NCBI GenBank assembly: GCA_029959865.1
Contig: JASCPE010000001.1
Span: 186,001 to 250,000 of the forward strand
DNA length: 64,000 bases
Reading direction: 5' to 3'
Origin: Microbacteriaceae bacterium PS02070
GTDB taxonomy: Bacteria > Actinomycetota > Actinomycetes > Actinomycetales > Microbacteriaceae
This document shows, in pieces, positions 1 to 10,265 of this stretch; within the stretch, counting starts at the first letter, position 1, and every line of letters starts with the position of its first letter. A model generated the notes under the pieces. It ran no database searches. It was not told the origin of the DNA and worked only from the letters and a program-made list of their open reading frames with translations. A program made the position numbers and the translations under genes.

Positions 1-235
1 GGCCAGGCCGCACCGTGCGCACCTCCGCGCCGACATCTTCCACGACGCCCACGAACTCGTGACCCATCGACCGTCCGCCGGGGGTCTCCGGCATCGTATG
101 AAACGGATGCAGATCGCTGCCGCACACGCACGCGCGGACGACCCGGACGATGGCGTCGGTCGAATGCTCGAGAGTCGGGTCCGGCACCTCGATCACGCGA
201 ACGTCGCCGGCACCGAACATGTAGGCGGCGCGCAT
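1..235 (-). CDS. Zinc-dependent alcohol dehydrogenase, N-terminal part
   Basis: The gene runs off the left edge, so only 78 N-terminal residues are present. They match the GroES-like catalytic domain of medium-chain zinc dehydrogenases: CGSD at residues 38-41 supplies the catalytic zinc Cys, and GHE at 58-60 is the usual second zinc-ligand motif. The family oxidises alcohols or reduces aldehydes with NAD(P). The ATG is preceded by GGAGGT with an 8-nt spacer. Substrate cannot be assigned because the Rossmann half lies outside the window. Confidence 0.85.
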   Translation of the reverse strand, partial: MRAAYMFGAGDVRVIEVPDPTLEHSTDAIVRVVRACVCGSDLHPFHTMPETPGGRSMGHEFVGVVEDVGAEVRTVRPG

Positions 236-369
236 CAGTGCGCACCTCCGGTACGCCGCGGGACACAGAGGAGGGGGCGGGTGTTCATGAGTGCCATTCA
301 ACTACAGCGCGTCGCCGCCATGTCGGTCAGCGCGGGGATCCGGCGCGTTCAGCCGGGAACTCCGCGCGG

Positions 370-1320
370 TCAGCGGAGGGAGTCCGCTGCCTGGCGCAGG
401 GCGTCGGCGGATCGACGCAGGAGACCGAGCTCGCTCGGTGAGAAGCTCGTCTGAGCGATCGGAACAGCACCGGAACGACTGATGATCGACGGCACCGACA
501 GCGCGACGGCGTCGATTCCGTGGAACCCCTGCAGCACCGTCGACACCGGCATCACCGCGTTCTCATCGCGCAGGATCGCTTCGACGATTCGGGCACTGGA
601 CAGGCCGATCGCGTAGTTGGTTGCTCCCTTGCCGCGGATGACGGTGTATGCCGCGTCGCGCACGTCGACCGCGATCTGGTCGAGTTCGTCGACGCTCATT
701 GGCGGGTGGCCGTCGGTCTGCCACTCGAGGATCGGGACGGTGCCGATGGTGGCCCGTGACCACAGCGGGAACTCGGTGTCGCCGTGCTCGCCGACGATGT
801 AGGCGTGGACGCTGGTGGGTGAGACGCCGGCGCGCTGCGCGAGCTTCCATCTCAGGCGCGCGGTATCCAGGACCGTACCGGAGGCAAAGACCCGCGCCGC
901 GGGGAGCCCGGTGACCTCTTGAGCGAGGACGGTCAGCACATCGCACGGATTGGTGACGATGACGAAGATCGCGTCGGGAGCGACTTCCAGCAGCTGTGGC
1001 AAGAGCGTCGAGAGGATGCCTGCGTTGACCCCGGCCAGCTCGATGCGGGACTGACCCGGCTTCTGCTTTGCGCCCGCGGTGATCACGATCACGTGGGACC
1101 CGGCCGCGACGCCGATGTCACTGCCACCGGTGATGTCACTCGTGCCGGTGAACGGGGTGCCATGCGCCAGATCCAGCACCTCTGCCTCGGTCTTCTCCGG
1201 CGCGATGTCGTACAACGCCACGTGCCGCGCGGATCCGCGGATGAGTGCGGCATAGGCGACGGAGGAGCCGACGCTGCCGGCACCGACGACGGTGAGTTTC
1301 GAGTTCTCGATGACGCTCAT
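370..1320 (-). CDS. ldh: L-lactate dehydrogenase
   Basis: A 316-residue NAD-dependent lactate dehydrogenase interconverting pyruvate and L-lactate. The Rossmann glycine motif GAGSVG is at residues 13-18, with Asp38 for NAD preference. Gln86 in the QKPGQSR substrate loop favours lactate over malate dehydrogenase, which has Arg there. Arg92, Asp152 and His179 (in GEHGD) are the expected catalytic set. The start MSVIENS was chosen because the glycine motif must lie near the N-terminus; the open frame extends 53 codons upstream but that part is not family-like. It is monocistronic: a terminator separates it from the upstream CotH gene. Confidence 0.93.
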   Translation of the reverse strand: MSVIENSKLTVVGAGSVGSSVAYAALIRGSARHVALYDIAPEKTEAEVLDLAHGTPFTGTSDITGGSDIGVAAGSHVIVITAGAKQKPGQSRIELAGVNAGILSTLLPQLLEVAPDAIFVIVTNPCDVLTVLAQEVTGLPAARVFASGTVLDTARLRWKLAQRAGVSPTSVHAYIVGEHGDTEFPLWSRATIGTVPILEWQTDGHPPMSVDELDQIAVDVRDAAYTVIRGKGATNYAIGLSSARIVEAILRDENAVMPVSTVLQGFHGIDAVALSVPSIISRSGAVPIAQTSFSPSELGLLRRSADALRQAADSLR

Positions 1321-1370
1321 GCGCCGAGCATGGCACACCTCAGCGACTCCCCGATCTCCATGGTGTTGCG

Positions 1371-1411
1371 AAAAGACGTCTGCCCCGCGCGAAGGACACG
1401 CAGGGCAGACG
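1371..1411 (-). terminator. Rho-independent terminator after the CotH gene
   Basis: Read on the minus strand, a 9-bp stem CGTCTGCCC / GGGCAGACG with a 17-nt loop is followed by TCTTTT. It lies just after the CotH stop codon and before ldh, so it should separate the two transcription units. Confidence 0.75.
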
Positions 1412-1426
1412 CCCGGGAGAGCCGGG

Positions 1427-2809
1427 TCAGGAGGGGAAGGCCGCGGCGAGCGCCTCTGATTCAGAGGTGATCGTGTCACTGTCCACCAGGTCCGACGCCT
1501 GGTCTGTCAGTGTCTGGGTCCACTCCGCGAGGGTCTCCTCTGCCCGTCCCGAATCGAACAGCTCCGCCTGGAGCGACTCGTACGCCTCGTCGTACATCGC
1601 CTGGAACTCATCGTTTTCCAGGAATCGCTCCGACAGGATGTTCGAGTTGCCAAACCCGCCACGACCGCCTTCGCCACCTCCGGGGAAGCCACCCTCGGGC
1701 ATCTCAGCGTCGTCCGGCAGATCTGTCGGCATTCCCTCCGGCATCTCCCCCTCTTCGAACCCTTCCGGCACCTGGCCACCACCGCCGGGCCCACCGCGGA
1801 AGCCGCCGCCTCCGCCGATGGACCCCCCGAAAGCGAGGTTCAGATCCCAGTTCACGACCGTCATGAGACCGGTCTCGGGGTCGTAATAGAGGTACGAGTT
1901 GTTACCCGGGCCATCGATGTCGTCCGTGTTGGAGACCAGGTCCTGGTAGGCGAGGTAGGTGGCGAAGGCGTCGACGTCGAGGTGCTCGTCGAGGTCGGCC
2001 GCGAACTCCTCGTCACTGGACTCGTTGATGAACTCGAGGAAGTCGATCAGCGGCGTCAGATCGTCGGTGCCGCCCTCCTGATCGAAGACATCGGCGTACG
2101 ACTCCGGGTCATCACCGCGGTAACTGTAGTCACCACCCGCTTCGGCCTTGTAGAGCATGCCATCGCCGAGTTCGCGTTCCATCCAGTCGGTGTTCGGGTT
2201 CTCGATGACGAGGCGAAGGACCTCTTCGGATCCGTTGGCGGAGAACCGTGCCGCGATGGCCTCCTCGTCTGCCAGTCCTGCGGCGGCGAGGAGTTCGAGT
2301 GCGACCGCCTCGTTGAGCGCCGTCTCACTGCTGTTGGAGCGAACGACGAACTCTTCGGCGCCCTCGTGGCTCTGACCATCGACGAACTCGTCGAGATTGA
2401 TGACCCACGGGAGGGTCTCGGGGTTGGTCGAGCTGAGCTCCGCATCCTCGTCGGTGGAGAGGCCCCGCAGAGAAGAGTTGCCCTTCAGCTTGAGACCGAC
2501 GTTCTCGTACGTGACGCCGTCGATCGTCACGGTCGCAGAGATCCATTCCTTCTCCTCCGTGTCGATGTACGTCTGGATCATCGCGTCGTACTCGTCCTCG
2601 TCGTAGGTGACGGAGAAGGAGTGCACCTCCGATGAGTCCCACACCGCGGGCGCGGCGGAACCGTCACCGGATGCAGCCTGAGCGCTGGAGTCGCTACCTG
2701 CGGTATCTGAGGAGTCTGAGGTGCCGAACGCGTCCGAGCATCCGACGGTGATCACGCCCAGGGACAGTGTCAGAAGAACAGCGGTGCCGCGAAGTCGTGG
2801 GGAAGCCAT
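1427..2809 (-). CDS. CotH kinase-family lipoprotein
   Basis: A 460-residue secreted protein of the CotH family, which includes atypical protein kinases that phosphorylate spore coat proteins in Bacillus; in non-sporulating actinobacteria its substrates are unknown. A hydrophobic signal segment (about residues 9-23) ends in VGC at Cys24, a loose lipobox followed by a Ser/Asp-rich linker. The CotH core motif with NNSYLYYDPETG followed by NWDLNLAFGG is near the middle. A long Gly/Pro/Glu-rich insert follows. The start at MASPRL places the signal peptide correctly; the open frame extends 49 codons further without signal-like sequence. Confidence 0.82.
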   Translation of the reverse strand: MASPRLRGTAVLLTLSLGVITVGCSDAFGTSDSSDTAGSDSSAQAASGDGSAAPAVWDSSEVHSFSVTYDEDEYDAMIQTYIDTEEKEWISATVTIDGVTYENVGLKLKGNSSLRGLSTDEDAELSSTNPETLPWVINLDEFVDGQSHEGAEEFVVRSNSSETALNEAVALELLAAAGLADEEAIAARFSANGSEEVLRLVIENPNTDWMERELGDGMLYKAEAGGDYSYRGDDPESYADVFDQEGGTDDLTPLIDFLEFINESSDEEFAADLDEHLDVDAFATYLAYQDLVSNTDDIDGPGNNSYLYYDPETGLMTVVNWDLNLAFGGSIGGGGGFRGGPGGGGQVPEGFEEGEMPEGMPTDLPDDAEMPEGGFPGGGEGGRGGFGNSNILSERFLENDEFQAMYDEAYESLQAELFDSGRAEETLAEWTQTLTDQASDLVDSDTITSESEALAAAFPS

Positions 2810-2904
2810 GCTGACTACCCCAGCGCACCGGTCTAGGAGGCACCTATGGCGCGCCGGAGCCAGCCCTATCAATCCGAGCCGGGCGAAGACTCTCCGGCCA
2901 GGGA

Positions 2905-3876
2905 CTACCGACGCCAGAGATCGAGCACACGCGCCGTGGCGACGGACTGCTCCCACGGCATCTCCGGCACCTCGAGCGACCCGTCCGCCAGTGCGCGGGC
3001 GAGGGCGTCCGCCTCGGCACGGAACGGGTCCACGTCTTCGGCGCGCAGGGTGCTCCGCGCACCGCCGACGGTCAGCGTCGCTTCGGTCGCAGCGGAGGTG
3101 CGCGCACCCCAGATGTCCGGGAGGTCGATCGTTCCGCGGGTCCCGAGAATGCGCGAGGCGGGCGAGGTCTCCTCCACCATGGAGCAGCGCAGATGCGTCG
3201 TGATGCCGTCGATATCGATCTGCGCCGACGCACGCTCGTCCACGCCCGTGTCACCGATGCAGACGTCGGCGCCCACTCGGCGCAGCGCCGAGAGGTCAGC
3301 GCCCGCAGCGGCGGCGACGGCGATCGCAAGTGAGGCCGGGTAGCACCCCGTGTCGAGGATCACTCCCCCGCCCAGGGCCCGGTCGAAGAGCCGACCGGAG
3401 CGAGAGGGCGCCACGAACCCGCGCGAGCTGTGGATCTCGGTGACTTCGCCGATCCCTCCCGAGGAGATGATGTCGGCGACCGCCGCGAACAACGGCACGA
3501 AGCGGTACTTGAACGCCTCGATCAGGACGGTACCGCTCTCGGCGGCGGCGTCCACCGACTCCTGGGTGTCGGCCTCGCTCATCGTCAGCGGCTTCTCGCA
3601 CAGCGCGGCAAGGCCCGCGGCGCGCGCGTGGCGGAGAAGCTCGTGGTGCGTCGGGTGGATCGTCCCGATATAGACGGCGTCAAGGTCATCGCGCGCGAAC
3701 ACGTCAGCGTAGGCTCCGGCTTCCGCGCCGAAGTCGTTCGCAAAGACCCGCGCCCGCTCGCCCGCTGTGCTGCCGACCGCCACCAGGCGGTGGTTCGGCG
3801 CGTCAGCGAGAGCCTCCGCGAACACGCGAGAGATAACCCCCGCGCCGAGGATCGCCCACCGCGTCATGCGGGTCAT
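2905..3876 (-). CDS. Gfo/Idh/MocA family oxidoreductase
   Basis: A 323-residue NAD(P)-dependent oxidoreductase. An N-terminal Rossmann fold (WAILGAGVISRVFA, residues 6-19) and the family motif CEKPLT near residue 93 identify it; the C-terminal half is the substrate domain. Such enzymes oxidise or reduce sugars, inositols or biliverdin-like substrates, and the exact substrate cannot be read from sequence. A second ATG three codons downstream (3867) is an equally possible start. It stands alone between the CotH gene and the ABC permease on the same strand. Confidence 0.87.
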   Translation of the reverse strand: MTRMTRWAILGAGVISRVFAEALADAPNHRLVAVGSTAGERARVFANDFGAEAGAYADVFARDDLDAVYIGTIHPTHHELLRHARAAGLAALCEKPLTMSEADTQESVDAAAESGTVLIEAFKYRFVPLFAAVADIISSGGIGEVTEIHSSRGFVAPSRSGRLFDRALGGGVILDTGCYPASLAIAVAAAAGADLSALRRVGADVCIGDTGVDERASAQIDIDGITTHLRCSMVEETSPASRILGTRGTIDLPDIWGARTSAATEATLTVGGARSTLRAEDVDPFRAEADALARALADGSLEVPEMPWEQSVATARVLDLWRR

Positions 3877-3942
3877 CCGCTCACCCGTGCCATGCCTCGA
3901 TTCAACCAGCGTCGCGCCATCCGTGCGATCACGCTGCGCATG

Positions 3943-6789
3943 TCACGCGATCACGGTGCGGCGGGTGAGATCGGGGGTGCGCGGCGGGATGAGCGCGTTG
4001 ACCGCAGCGATCAGCACGGTCAGCCCGACGGCGAAGGCCGCGATGATCAACCACGGCACGTCGCCGATCCGGTACGGACCGCCCCACTGCGTCGTGGTCT
4101 GGAGTGCAATGCCGAGCGCGGGCAGAACGCCCGCCGCGGCCCCGGTGATCAGGCCGAATCCGGCGATGATGAAGCCCTGCCAGAAGGCGACGCGACGGCG
4201 AAGGGACCGGGTGGCACCGACCGCGGTCAGGGTCGCATCGTCCGGCCGTCGCTCGAAACGGGCGAGCCCCAGAGCGACGGCGCTCGCGCCCACGACGAGG
4301 ACACCGACGGCGGCCAGAACCGGTGCGATCCACCACATGTCCGCGGGACCCGTCTCCACGCCCGACCACATCGAGTACTCCGGGGTGGAGGCAGCCTCCG
4401 CCTGTCCCCAGAGCTCTTCCCGAACGTCCGCGCTCACGGGGTCTCCCAGGTGGGCAAACACGACCCGCGGGTGAACCTCGAGTCCGAGATCCTCGGCAGT
4501 GGACGCGGAAATGATGACCCCGCCCTGGCCGGGGAGAGCCGGTACGGTGAGGGCGTCCAGCCGGGCACTCCACAGGGGGTCAGGCACGTCTTCCGAGACG
4601 TCGCGGAAGACGATGTCCGACCCGGCACCGGATTCCCAGGTGGAGATCCCCCACGCAGCGATCTCCACGGCGCCGTCCGCGACATAACTCGGGTCGGTGA
4701 CGAGAGCCGCACCGGCGGCGAAGGCATCGAGCTGTTGCTCCGTGAGGGCCGATCCCGTCATCTGCTCGACGGCGTCGGGAGACATGATCATGAGGTTGTT
4801 CTCGGGAGTTGCAAAGCCCGACGACGCCCACCCTTCCTCAGCGGTGGGCCGACTCTGCTCGGGAACGACCGCGACCGCGAGGGACCGATCGGCGGCGACA
4901 GACGGGTCAAGAGCTCCGGTCTCCCAGTCCATGAAGTCGTACCAGTTCGCCTGCATACGGACGACCGCCGCGTCGTCGGCTCCGACCCCCTGGAGGATAT
5001 CGATGGCGCGGTCAGCGACCGCATCGCCCGGGTGCTCGGTCGCGCACTCGTTGAATGCCAGTTCGACCCACGCGGTTCCGACGGGTGCCGTGTACATGTA
5101 GTTGCGCGTTTGGTGGGCCGTCGACATCGAACCGAGCGCGACTGCGAACGTCCCAAGGAACACCGTCGCCGCAATCGCGGCGAAGGCGGGCACTGTGCGC
5201 GACGCATTCGCTGAGGCATCACGTGTCGCGATGCGCGCCGCGACACTGACGCGCGAGAAGACCCGCGCGAACAGCCACAGCAGCCATCGGCCCGAGACGA
5301 CCACACCGATCTGAGCCACGATCGGTCCGACGATGATGCCGATGATCGGAAGCCACAGGAGCGGCGAATCGCCGGGGATCGATTCGATGACGGCTACGGC
5401 CGCGGCGGCGATGCCGCACAGGATAGTCAGTGCGATTCCGACCAGGATCATCAGCGATCCGATGATCGGGCGTGACGCGCGGACGGCTTGGGGCTTTCGC
5501 GCTCCACGCAACGCCGACAGCGCATCCGTCTTCGTGACCGCGCGGGCCGGAATGAGCGCGGCGCCGGTGCCGACGGCAATGGCAAAGACGACGATCAGCG
5601 CAAGCAGCCACCACGGCACGTGGAAGCCCCAGAATTGCGCCGCGCTCCCGTCGGAGAGCAGAGGCATGACGATGGCTGCGGCGGCGATCCCGACTGCGGC
5701 TCCCAGCACGCCACCGACCCCGCCCAGCACCGTTCCCTGCAGCAGGACGGTGCGCCGCAGGTCACGCGCATCTGCCCCCACGCTCGCGGCAATGGCGAGC
5801 GCGCGCTCCTGGCGGCGCCCGCTGACTGCGAAGGCGGCACCGGCGAGCATCACGACGACGTACGCGGTGAAGGCCGCCCCCACTCCGAGAGCAGTCAGTC
5901 CGGACAGGAACAATGCCGTGTCGCCGCTCATGCCCGCGTTCGGATTCGTCCACTCGGGCGGGTCGAGAACGACCTCCCGGGAGAAGACCACGAAGCCCTC
6001 GTCATTGAGACCTTGGATCTGATCCCACGAGAGCGCGGTGTCCGGCAGGTACCACGTCGGACCGGAGAACCGATCCGCCGACGGGAGGACGACGGCGGTC
6101 TCGGAATCCGGAAGCTCTGCGATGTCCACGATGGCGGTCACGGTGAAGGTCTCATCCGTGTCCGTGAGGGTGAGGGTTCCGCCCAGGCCCCCATCAAGGC
6201 GCTCGAGAAGTGCGCGGGTCACCGCGACCTCGTCGTTGCCGCGGGGTCGACTGCCCTCCACGAGGGTGTAGCGACCCTCGAAGCGAGGGTCGAGGGCATC
6301 GCCGGCGACGACGTCCGCGCCGGCGATGCCGGCGGCCGTCTCGACGCGGGTACTCCCGACGGAGATCGGGATCAGCTCGGTTCCACCAGGGAGGACATCG
6401 GCGGGATCCCGCTCGGCGACAGCGCCCTGTTCGGTGTACGACTCGAGACCCAGGCCATTCACATCAGGGTCGGAAGGCGACTGCCAGACGTCTTGCCCCG
6501 GCTCCGCCACCGGCCTCACCCAGCTCTGCATCTGCCCGAGCTCGACCGAGACGCGTTCCGCGGCGGTGGGGCGAAGGCTGTCGACGATCACGGCGAGGCC
6601 CGACATCGCCGTGATCGGGAGGAACACCAGGGTCACGATGAGCAGGCTCGAAGCCCACGTCCGCCGGACTTGACGCCGCGCCAGCTTCGCCGCGACGCGC
6701 CACCGCGCCGCCCGGGAGCGATCCGACCCAGCCGACACCCGCCGCCGCGCACCGCGGGAGGGGCGATGCCTCACTCGCTGATCCGTCAC
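3943..6789 (-). CDS. FtsX-like ABC transporter permease
   Basis: A 948-residue membrane subunit of a MacB/FtsX-type ABC exporter. A first membrane segment follows the basic N-terminus (SSLLIVTLVFLPITAMSG), then comes a long extracytoplasmic domain, several clustered membrane helices in the middle, a second large outer domain and a C-terminal helix cluster. The GTG start overlaps the ATPase stop in GTGA, so the two subunits are translationally coupled; this is why the start is placed here although the frame is open further upstream. With the PadR regulator it forms a three-gene unit, a common layout for peptide- or antibiotic-responsive efflux pumps. The substrate is unknown. Confidence 0.88.
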   Translation of the reverse strand: MTDQRVRHRPSRGARRRVSAGSDRSRAARWRVAAKLARRQVRRTWASSLLIVTLVFLPITAMSGLAVIVDSLRPTAAERVSVELGQMQSWVRPVAEPGQDVWQSPSDPDVNGLGLESYTEQGAVAERDPADVLPGGTELIPISVGSTRVETAAGIAGADVVAGDALDPRFEGRYTLVEGSRPRGNDEVAVTRALLERLDGGLGGTLTLTDTDETFTVTAIVDIAELPDSETAVVLPSADRFSGPTWYLPDTALSWDQIQGLNDEGFVVFSREVVLDPPEWTNPNAGMSGDTALFLSGLTALGVGAAFTAYVVVMLAGAAFAVSGRRQERALAIAASVGADARDLRRTVLLQGTVLGGVGGVLGAAVGIAAAAIVMPLLSDGSAAQFWGFHVPWWLLALIVVFAIAVGTGAALIPARAVTKTDALSALRGARKPQAVRASRPIIGSLMILVGIALTILCGIAAAAVAVIESIPGDSPLLWLPIIGIIVGPIVAQIGVVVSGRWLLWLFARVFSRVSVAARIATRDASANASRTVPAFAAIAATVFLGTFAVALGSMSTAHQTRNYMYTAPVGTAWVELAFNECATEHPGDAVADRAIDILQGVGADDAAVVRMQANWYDFMDWETGALDPSVAADRSLAVAVVPEQSRPTAEEGWASSGFATPENNLMIMSPDAVEQMTGSALTEQQLDAFAAGAALVTDPSYVADGAVEIAAWGISTWESGAGSDIVFRDVSEDVPDPLWSARLDALTVPALPGQGGVIISASTAEDLGLEVHPRVVFAHLGDPVSADVREELWGQAEAASTPEYSMWSGVETGPADMWWIAPVLAAVGVLVVGASAVALGLARFERRPDDATLTAVGATRSLRRRVAFWQGFIIAGFGLITGAAAGVLPALGIALQTTTQWGGPYRIGDVPWLIIAAFAVGLTVLIAAVNALIPPRTPDLTRRTVIA

Positions 6790-7502
6790 GGCGTGGCCAG
6801 CAGGGTCTCGGCGCTGTCCCGGCGCGAGCCGTCGACCACGCGTCCATCGCGAAGGAAGACGATCCTGTCCGCCCACGCGGCGTGGCGCGCCTCGTGCGTC
6901 ACGAGGATTCCCGCCGCACCCTGATCGACGCGGGCGCGCAGCATCCGCATGACGGCTTCGCCGGTGACCGAGTCCAAGGCGCCCGTGGGCTCATCGGCGA
7001 GGATCAGGCGGCGACCGCCGACGACGGCACGCGCGATCGCCACCCGCTGCTGCTGTCCGCCGGAGAGCTCATCAGGGTAGGCGTCGGCCTTGTCGGCAAG
7101 TCCCACCGACTCGAGGGCATCCCGACCCGCACGGCGCGCGACCCGGACTCGGAAGCCGTCGAGTTCCAGCGGAAGCGTCACGTTTTCGATGGCCGTGAGG
7201 GTCGGGATGAGATTGAAATCCTGAAAGACGAAACCGAGCGAACGGCGCCGCAGAGCGGCGACATCGCGCGCCGAGGCGGTCGATAAGTGCGCACCCTCGA
7301 CGATGACCTCGCCTGCCGTGGGGCTGAGCAAGCCGCCCGCGATCGACAGGAGGGTGGACTTTCCCGATCCGGAGGCACCCATGATCGCGACGAGTTCACC
7401 GGGCATGATCTCCAGATCCACGCCGGAAAGCGCGCTGACCGAGGTCTCCCCCTCACCGTATTGCTGGGAGACACCCACCAGCCGCAGCACCGGGTCGGTC
7501 AT
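6786..7502 (-). CDS. ABC transporter ATP-binding protein
   Basis: A 238-residue ATPase of the LolD/MacB type that powers the FtsX-like permease encoded next to it. Visible motifs are Walker [10 protein letters not shown] near residues 40-48, the signature [14 protein letters not shown], and Walker [13 protein letters not shown]. Its ATG overlaps the PadR stop in ATGA, and its own stop overlaps the permease GTG, so all three genes should be translated from one mRNA. Confidence 0.93.
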   Translation of the reverse strand: MTDPVLRLVGVSQQYGEGETSVSALSGVDLEIMPGELVAIMGASGSGKSTLLSIAGGLLSPTAGEVIVEGAHLSTASARDVAALRRRSLGFVFQDFNLIPTLTAIENVTLPLELDGFRVRVARRAGRDALESVGLADKADAYPDELSGGQQQRVAIARAVVGGRRLILADEPTGALDSVTGEAVMRMLRARVDQGAAGILVTHEARHAAWADRIVFLRDGRVVDGSRRDSAETLLATP

Positions 7503-8107
7503 GCGTCGGCCCGCCCGGTCGCGGCCTTCGCGGGGCGGCCGCGCTTAGGACGCTCAGACGAGAGCTCCAGCGCCATCGCGTGGTGCGGATGCGCAGCGAG
7601 GCGCTGCTCCGTGTGATCAAGCCAGCGCACCTCAGCTTCCGCGGCGAAGATCATTGAGTCGACGACGAGCGTCCACGCCAGCTCCTCGGGACCATCGGGG
7701 TTCTTCCCGGAGTACTTGGCCCGGTTCAGTTCCTGCAGCGCGGCAAGCGATGCCGCGCGCTGCGCCTGGATGACCCGGGAGACATCGACCCCGGGAAGCG
7801 TCGCCGCGACCGCGAGCTTGATCGCAAGCTCGTCGCGCGTCCCCTGCGCGCGTTCGACGGGTGAGTCGAGCCATTCGGTCACTTCAGAGCGGCCGGCATC
7901 GGTGATGCTCCAGTACACGTGCCCCTGGTCGTCGACATCGCCCTTCTCGACGAGCCCATCCCGTTCGAGCCGGTCCAGGGTGTTGTAGATCTGACCGACA
8001 TTCAGCGGCCACGTGGAGCCGGTGCGGCGGTCGAACTCCGCTCGCAGTTGATAGCCATAGCAACTGCCCTGGTCGAGAATCGCAAGAAGGCTCTGACGTA
8101 CCGACAT
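7499..8107 (-). CDS. PadR-family transcriptional regulator
   Basis: A 202-residue PadR regulator: an N-terminal winged helix (QSLLAILDQGSCYGYQL to the YNTLDRLERDGLV recognition region) and a C-terminal helical dimerisation segment, ending in a basic RPKRGRPAK tail. It is the first gene of the ABC exporter operon and probably represses it. Two in-frame ATGs exist. The downstream one (8107) is preferred because GGAG lies 5 nt before it, whereas the one at 8122 has no ribosome-binding site. Confidence 0.88.
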   Translation of the reverse strand: MSVRQSLLAILDQGSCYGYQLRAEFDRRTGSTWPLNVGQIYNTLDRLERDGLVEKGDVDDQGHVYWSITDAGRSEVTEWLDSPVERAQGTRDELAIKLAVAATLPGVDVSRVIQAQRAASLAALQELNRAKYSGKNPDGPEELAWTLVVDSMIFAAEAEVRWLDHTEQRLAAHPHHAMALELSSERPKRGRPAKAATGRADA

Positions 8108-8126
8108 CGTGTCTCCGCTCATGTAC

Positions 8127-8167
8127 CGAGTATCTAATTTTCGAGTATATACATACGCGGTATCTCG
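8127..8167. promoter_or_regulatory. AT-rich putative PadR operator region
   Basis: An AT-rich island just upstream of the PadR start. It holds a direct repeat CGAGTAT (8127-8133 and 8142-8148), the perfect palindrome GTATATAC (8145-8152) and ATAC-N3-GTAT half sites. PadR proteins normally bind such palindromes over their own promoter; the assignment here is inference. Confidence 0.5.
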
Positions 8168-8196
8168 TCAAGGACCGCCCTCTGCGGCGCGTCACG

Positions 8197-8202
8197 TACG
8201 GT
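8197..8202 (+). promoter_or_regulatory. -10 box for leaderless DUF1992 mRNA
   Basis: TACGGT is followed by 6 nt and then the ATG, so the transcript should begin at or next to the start codon. Confidence 0.5.
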
Positions 8203-8208
8203 GGAATC

Positions 8209-8724
8209 ATGACTCGTGAGCCTCACGACGATCGACGCGCCGAACCCGCGAGCGATCCCGGCGCGTTCACCCCCGCGCGGCGCGAGGCGTTCATCGAGAA
8301 CTCGATTCAGCAGGCGATCCGCCGCGGCGAGTTCGACGACCTGCCCGGCGCGGGAAAGCCCATCGAAGGGCTCGGGCACGGGGATGATCCGGATTGGTGG
8401 GTCAAGCGCAAGATCCGCGAGGAGAATCTCTCCGGCCTCGGCCCGCCGGCCATCCTGTTGCGCATTGAGAGCAATGAGTTCGACGAGCGCATCGACGAGT
8501 TCACCCGCGAAGTCGACGCTCGGGAATACGTCGAGGACTTCAACGCGCGCGTGGTCGCCGCGCGCCGTCAGCTCCTGGGCGGACCGCCCGTTGTCACCGC
8601 GACGCGCGATGTGGATGTGGAGCTCGAGGCGTGGCGCGCGCGACGAGCCGAGCGCTTCGCCGCGCGTGTCACCGAGGCGATTCCCCCGAAGGCCAGGCGC
8701 CGCTGGTGGCGCCGCTCCGGCTGA
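8209..8724 (+). CDS. DUF1992 (DnaJ-subfamily C 28-like) protein
   Basis: A 171-residue cytoplasmic protein of the DUF1992 family, recognised from FIENSIQQAIRRGEFDDLPGAGKP near residues 30-55 and the following DDPDWWVKRKIREE. The family is related to the conserved domain of eukaryotic DNAJC28 but lacks a J domain, and its function is unknown. The C-terminus is rich in Arg and Trp. A -10 box ends 6 nt before the ATG. The gene converges on gdhA with only 5 nt between the stop codons. Confidence 0.85.
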   Translation: MTREPHDDRRAEPASDPGAFTPARREAFIENSIQQAIRRGEFDDLPGAGKPIEGLGHGDDPDWWVKRKIREENLSGLGPPAILLRIESNEFDERIDEFTREVDAREYVEDFNARVVAARRQLLGGPPVVTATRDVDVELEAWRARRAERFAARVTEAIPPKARRRWWRRSG

Positions 8725-8729
8725 ACGGG

Positions 8730-10190
<1,461 letters not shown>

Positions 10191-10247
10191 TCACCACTCG
10201 CCGAGGGCGCGACCAAGCCGGGCGCGGAGATCGTCGACCGATTCGAG
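10191..10247 (-). pseudogene. Remnant of a metB-like 3' end
   Basis: These 57 bases match the last 57 bases of the intact metB gene (11529-11585) at 44 positions by manual alignment. In frame they encode ESVDDLRARLGRALGEW followed by a stop, against ESVDDLLADLDRALGEV in MetB. Nothing else of a PLP enzyme is upstream, so this is a leftover gene end. It lies on the far side of the glutaminase gene, which suggests that glsA was inserted beside metB or that a metB duplicate was lost. Confidence 0.75.
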
Positions 10248-10265
10248 ATGTGATGGGGTGTCGGT

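Noticed and set aside
2835..3343. Plus-strand ORF at 2846 preceded by a perfect AGGAGG
   Set aside because: The product is Ser/Arg-rich without motifs and lies antisense to the Gfo/Idh/MocA gene; the Shine-Dalgarno-like string is probably chance.
3430..6924. Long plus-strand ORFs of 594 and 478 codons opposite the oxidoreductase and the ABC transporter
   Set aside because: They are antisense shadows typical of GC-rich DNA: Arg/Gly/Asp-rich with no family motifs, while the minus strand carries clear domain-bearing genes.
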